6,244 nt of DNA from an uncultured Prevotellaceae bacterium (lineage in GTDB: Bacteria; Bacteroidota; Bacteroidia; Bacteroidales; Bacteroidaceae), in the NCBI GenBank assembly GCA_902803455.1, contig CADCQC010000239.1:1-6244 (forward strand), given 5' to 3'. The translations under genes and the position numbers were made by a program. Each line of letters starts with the position of its first letter. Within the stretch, counting starts at the first letter, position 1. The notes beneath the pieces are model-generated. The model was given only the letters and a program-made list of their open reading frames with translations. It was not told where the DNA came from and did not search any database. Shown here piece after piece: positions 1-4,300 of the stretch.

Positions 1-819
1 GGAAGCGTGAAAGACCGTATCGCCCTGGCGATGCTTGAAGACGCCGAGGCCAACGGCATACTGAAACCTGGAGCCACCATCATCGAACCCACCAGCGGAA
101 ATACAGGCGTAGGACTGGCCCTGGTATCAGCCGTCAAGGGCTATCATCTTATCCTTACCATGCCTGAGACCATGAGTGTGGAGCGCCGTAATCTGGTGAA
201 AGCCTACGGTGCCGAGGTACGCCTCACCTCTGGAAAAGACGGCATGCCAGGTGCCATCCGCGCAGCCGAAGAGTTGCGTGACTCCATTCCAGGCTCTGTG
301 ATCCTACAACAATTTGAGAATGCCTCCAACCCTGCCAAGCATTATGCCACCACCGGTCCTGAGATTTGGCGTGACACAGACGGTCAGGTGGACATTTTCG
401 TCGGTGGCGTAGGCACAGGAGGCACCATCTCAGGAACAGGAAAATATCTGAAGGAGCAGAATCCCAACGTGAAAGTGATCGCAGTAGAGCCCAAATCGTC
501 CCCCGTTTTGAACGGTGGCCAGAGCGGTCCTCACAAGATTCAAGGTATCGGTGCCGGTTTTGTGCCCAAGACCTACGATGCTCAAGTCATCGATGAGGTA
601 TTTGATGTGGAAAACGACGATGCCATCCGCACAGGCCGTGAGATAGCCCAACAGGAAGGTCTGCTAGTAGGTATCAGTTCAGGAGCCGCCCTTTATGCCG
701 CCATCCAGGTGGCCAAACGTCCTGAGAATAAAGGCAAGAAGATCGTGGTGCTGTTGCCCGATACCGGTGAGCGCTACCTCTCCACCGTGCTTTACGCATT
801 TGAAGACTATCCACTTTAA
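1..819 (+). CDS. cysK: Cysteine synthase A (O-acetylserine sulfhydrylase), 5'-truncated by window edge
   Basis: A PLP enzyme of the cytoplasm that joins O-acetylserine and sulfide to give cysteine and acetate, the last step of cysteine synthesis. The reading frame is open from base 1, so the gene starts outside the window. The 272 visible residues begin with GSVKDR, whose lysine (residue 4 of the fragment, bases 10-12) is the expected PLP Schiff-base lysine. The GTG at base 7 is an internal valine, not a start. Further family motifs are PTSGNTG (residues 30-36, substrate loop), MSVERR, which is closer to CysK (MSIERR) than to CysM, GGVGTGGT (135-142, PLP phosphate loop), GISSG (224-228, serine near the PLP ring nitrogen) and PDTGERYLST (253-262). 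It ends normally at TAA 817-819. Compared with family proteins of about 310-320 residues, some 40 N-terminal residues are missing. The family call is firm; the K rather than M subtype is likely. Confidence 0.96.
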   Translation, partial: GSVKDRIALAMLEDAEANGILKPGATIIEPTSGNTGVGLALVSAVKGYHLILTMPETMSVERRNLVKAYGAEVRLTSGKDGMPGAIRAAEELRDSIPGSVILQQFENASNPAKHYATTGPEIWRDTDGQVDIFVGGVGTGGTISGTGKYLKEQNPNVKVIAVEPKSSPVLNGGQSGPHKIQGIGAGFVPKTYDAQVIDEVFDVENDDAIRTGREIAQQEGLLVGISSGAALYAAIQVAKRPENKGKKIVVLLPDTGERYLSTVLYAFEDYPL

Positions 820-899
820 ATACTAAACAATTATCAAGATTGTTATCAGCGTAATTCTTGTTTTGAGCAGTTAGTCTGCAGCGGCATAGGAAAAATGTC

Positions 900-947
900 A
901 AAGTGAAGTACCCTAGAAGTTGGACAAAGACTTCTGGGGTACACTTT
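900..947. terminator. Long hairpin downstream of cysK, probable transcription terminator
   Basis: Bases 908-920 pair with 930-942: 13 pairs, of which one is a U-G wobble, around a 9-base loop (921-929). The stem continues with 900-904 against 943-947 after a 3-base bulge (905-907). It lies about 80 bases past the cysK stop. The top strand continues with only a weak T-rich tail (TTTATATT), while the bottom strand reads into TTTTT at about 891-895, so termination could act in either direction. The arms also resemble the terminal repeats of IS3/IS150-type insertion sequences, so an IS-end remnant is an alternative. The inverted repeat itself is certain; its role is inferred. Confidence 0.55.
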
Positions 948-1025
948 ATATTGAAGGAGAATCCTCACCTTTATGGCGACACCTCCCACCCTCACAAAAC
1001 ATTTAAAACCTTTTAAAATTTGTTC

Positions 1026-1101
1026 TTTTTATTTAATTATCTCCTCTTTTTGCTTTACAATCAGCCATTTTTTATGCTTTTTGCACTTTTTTCATATTTT
1101 T
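1026..1101. other. Helically phased T-tracts, candidate intrinsically curved DNA
   Basis: Runs of five or six T lie at 1026-1030, 1047-1051, 1068-1073, 1078-1082, 1087-1092 and 1097-1101. Their centres are 21, 21.5, 9.5, 9.5 and 9.5 bases apart, that is, near one or two helical turns. A-tracts repeated in phase with the helix are known to bend DNA. The last three tracts overlap the candidate promoter of the large gene. Curvature and any effect on transcription are inferences. Confidence 0.45.
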
Positions 1102-1102
1102 G
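1071..1102 (+). promoter_or_regulatory. Candidate Bacteroidetes-type promoter for the large adhesin-like gene
   Basis: TATTTTTG at 1095-1102 fits the Bacteroidetes -7 consensus TAnnTTTG exactly. The -33 position, 20 bases upstream, reads TTTA (1071-1074) against the consensus TTTG, three of four. A start near 1107-1110 would give a leader of about 150 bases before the ATG at 1257. The region is so T-rich that partial matches are expected by chance, and an alternative start nearer the gene (TATAAT-like strings at 1130-1135 and 1153-1158) cannot be excluded. Confidence 0.4.
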
Positions 1103-1126
1103 TGCCAATTTCTCACATGCGTACGC

Positions 1127-1163
1127 AATTATAATTACTCGCAAGCGAACGTTATAATTATAA
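1127..1163. repeat. Paired AT-rich palindromic repeat (TTATAATTA twice)
   Basis: The 9-mer TTATAATTA occurs at 1129-1137 and again at 1152-1160, 23 bases apart (about two helical turns). Each copy sits in a near-perfect palindrome (1127-1136 and 1152-1163). The spacer holds TCGCAAGCGA (1139-1148), itself an inverted repeat, and GCGTACGC (1119-1126) lies just upstream. Two equally spaced, symmetric sites between a candidate promoter and the start codon suggest a regulator binding pair or a cruciform or leader RNA structure. Neither is demonstrated. Confidence 0.4.
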
Positions 1164-1256
1164 AAGATTCCTATACCCACAAATGGCAAAAGGATGTAAA
1201 CAAATGAAAGACAAATGTCTGGCTTAAAAACTATGTAATATTAATTATATGAAGAG

Positions 1257-1322
1257 ATGCGAAACAGGAAACTATGGATGTTGACCGCCATCTTGACTTT
1301 TTGCGGTCTTACACTACAAGCC
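1257..1322 (+). other. Sec signal peptide of the giant protein
   Basis: Residues 1-22 show a basic start (MRNRK), a hydrophobic core rich in L, T, I and F, and a signal peptidase I site LQA|QE. C16 is preceded by LTF, a poor lipobox, so a lipoprotein is unlikely. The protein therefore enters the periplasm and needs a further route to reach the surface. Confidence 0.88.
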
Positions 1323-4300
1323 CAGGAGCATGACTTCTCAACGAAAAAGGCAGCACCGAAGGCCAAAGTGATCACATTCAAGGGAAGCCGGTTGTCGACC
1401 AGTTCCCATTCACCGAAAGAAACGATCGAGAAGGTGCGCAAGGCCGGAATCGCTTTCCGCGACGCCCAGGCAGTTACACCGAACTCCATCGACGGAGAAT
1501 CCACCTCCAAGGCACCACTCCAGCCAAGGGAAGTCCGTGAGGTGATACGCCCCATCTGTGGAGGCATTCGACTTCCGATGAAGACCTTCGATGCCAATGT
1601 AGAGGTGGTGGATGAACACGGTATTATCGTCGCCCCTGCCGCTGGAGCGCGCAAGGTATATGCCCGAAGCGGAATGTACTATGAAAATAAAAATGAATTG
1701 CAGACGATGGAGCAAAGCGGACAGGTGCATATCGTGACCTGTGATGACGGCACTGTGTATATCCGCAACATTCTCTCCAACTATCCCACAGGCGCTTGGG
1801 TGAAAGGAACCCGTGAGGGGAACACCATCAGTGTGCCCATCAAGCAGCCCATTGAATACGACACGATTTCTGAAGTCACCCTCAGTCTGCAATGGGGTAT
1901 CTGCGATGAATTTGGAGCGTTCAGCAATTATGAAGGTTACAATGGCGGAAAGTTCACCTTCGCCGTTGACGACGCAGCCGGCACCATCTCGTTAGAGAAT
2001 TCTTCAGAGACAGTCTTTATGGGACTGTTTTGGGATGATTATGATTCTTTCAGTTGGCAAGCCGACTATGAGACCGTTTGGACATACGTGGGTGACTACG
2101 AGCCATTAGAGACGACCACGGTGACGCCCCCCGCCGGTTTGCAGACAGAAACATGGTATGTCAAAGGACATGTGAAGGAGGGAGAAGGTCTGCTCCTCTA
2201 CAAGGGCAACGTGACCATCGGTTTCCAGGATGACGCTGTTTATCTGAAAGGCCTCTTCTCCAACTATCCCGAAGCCTGGATGAAGGGAAAGATAGACGGG
2301 ACGAATGTCACCTTCGACGGTATGCAGACACAAGGTTCCAATGGTGAAGGCACGGTGTATGCCGTGGGATATGAAAGTGGAGACCTAGCGGATTTCCTCA
2401 TGCAGTATGACAGTGACACCCAGACATTGAGCTCCGCACGGGTTCTGTTGGCCAATGCCGACCGGGAGAATGTGAAGGCTGAGACCTGGTTCAACGACAT
2501 TTCCTTATCAAAAGAAGATCCCTTCGCACCCATAGACGTATTGCCCTACGCCAATGGCTTCGACAGTGTGGACGACTGGGACTGGTTCACCGTCATTGAC
2601 GCCAACAATGACGGCTATACCTGGCATTCTTACGAAGGCGAGGCATCCTATAGATACAGTAGTGACAACGATGCCGACGACTGGCTCATCTCGCCCGCCA
2701 TCCGCTTAGAGGCAGGCAAGACCTATAGTTTCACCATTGATGCCCACAACTCGACAGATGCCTATACAGAGCGTATAGAAGTGAAGATGGGTACAGCAGC
2801 CACCGCTGAGGCAATGACGATGACGGTGATTGAGCCAACGGAGTTGCAAACAGAACTCCCCCTGACCTTGGGAAATAAGTTCATCACCGTGACAGAGACA
2901 GGCTATTATCACTTCGGCATCCATGCCATCAGCGACTTTGACCATTCATCACTTCGGGTAGACAATCTGTTGGTAGAAGAGACCATTTTGACCGCTCCTG
3001 CAGCCGTGAGCGACCTGACGGTGACCGCTGACAATGAAAGTCCCAAGGCCACAATTTCCTTTACAGCCCCAACGAAGAACATCGCAGGTGAGGATCTGAC
3101 AGACAACCTGACAAAAATAGAGTTGCTACGAGACAACAATGTCATCAAGACCTTTGAGGATGTGGCACCAGGCACGGCAATGACCTATGTTGACGATGAC
3201 CCAGAGCTGGTGAGTGCTATCTATCATTATCAGGTGTTGGTTTACAATGCCGACGGTCAGGGTGACAAGAGCGCCGTGGTGAGTGTAAAACTGAACGAAG
3301 TGTTGGGCATTCCTTATGTAGCCGACTTCACCCAGGATGCCGTGGGCGATCAGTTCACGCAGATTGATGCCAATGATGACGGCCGACGCTGGGAGTGGGA
3401 TGGCGGCACACACGCCACCTATGAGTATAGTTCCGACTTGGATGCCGACGACTACCTCATCTCACCCGCCCTGCATCTCGAAGCCGGCAAGCGCTACAAC
3501 ATCACCGTGAATGCCGGTTCTGCAGGCTATCCAGAGCGTTTTGAGATACTTGTAGGACGGGAAGCCAGTGTGGAAGGTCTCAACGTGAAGGTGCTGGAGA
3601 ACTGTATAGTGACCGATGAAGACGAGAAGGACTTCGAGACCACTTTCACCGCAAGCGAGACAGGCCCCTATTATGTGGCCATCCATTGTATATCAGATGC
3701 CGACATGTATGAGTTGTGGATCAACAAGGTCACCGTAGACTTTGCACCCGAGCTCACGGCTCCAGCTCCCCCCGTACTGTCGGTGACACCCGGAACACAA
3801 GGTGCCATGTTGGCCAACATCGTTGTTCAGGCACCCACCACTTCGGTTGATGGCCAGACGCTGACCGCCAACCTCACCAAGATAGAAATCTACCGCAAAA
3901 ACGACCTCATCCATGAGTTTGAGGATGTGGCCCCTGGTGCTACGCTCAGCTATACCGATGATGAGATGGAGGAAGCCGGAGAATATACTTATCAGGCCAT
4001 TCCCTATAATGCCGATGGTATTGGTATGAAGAGTGAGAAGGTAATGGTCTATCTCGGTATCGATACGCCCGAACATGTGAAGAATGTCAAGGCTACAGAC
4101 CAGCAGACATCCGTGATGCTGACCTGGGACAAGGTGGCAGAGACGGGATCCCATGGAGGCTATGTGAACCCCGCCGAGGTGGAGTATGCCATCTATTCAT
4201 GCTACCCAGGCACGACCATGCCCGACGAGGAAGTGGCCAACGTGAAGGACGCCGACTCATATGTGTTGGACTTTGCCACCAATGAGGGAGACCAGGTCTA

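Larger units (their letters stand above)
820..1256. other. AT-rich intergenic region between cysK and the giant adhesin-like gene
   Basis: No convincing protein gene lies in these 437 bases. Base composition changes sharply from the GC-richer coding sequence on both sides to strongly AT-rich, especially 1000-1170. From left to right it contains a short region after the cysK stop with nothing recognisable (820-899), a long hairpin (900-947), a less AT-rich stretch with no clear motif (about 950-1000), a T-tract-rich stretch with a candidate promoter (1026-1102), short palindromes and a repeated AT motif (1119-1163), and a possible 14-codon leader ORF (1183-1227). An in-frame TAA at 1242-1244 closes the frame of the downstream gene, so that gene cannot start much earlier than 1257. 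Confidence 0.85.

Noticed and set aside
7..9. GTG as a start codon for a short cysK
   Set aside because: It would begin inside GSVKDR, directly before the catalytic lysine, and drop the preceding essential segment; the frame is open to base 1, so the gene is simply cut by the window.
674..901. Minus-strand ORF running from the intergenic region into cysK
   Set aside because: About two thirds overlaps the conserved PLP-enzyme C-terminus; the remainder is composition-driven and the product shows no known motif.
1410..1892. 160-codon open frame on the - strand near the start of the giant gene
   Set aside because: Antisense shadow; the sense frame has a signal peptide and conserved repeats, the antisense product nothing recognisable.
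1656..4061. CRISPR-like or short tandem DNA repeats suggested by recurring words
   Set aside because: The recurring words fall at protein-domain periodicity (about 255 codons) and reflect duplicated protein modules, not short spaced DNA repeats.
3693..4154. 153-codon open frame on the - strand
   Set aside because: Lies antisense to module B, has no recognisable domain and no promoter or ribosome site; similar antisense frames occur along the whole gene.
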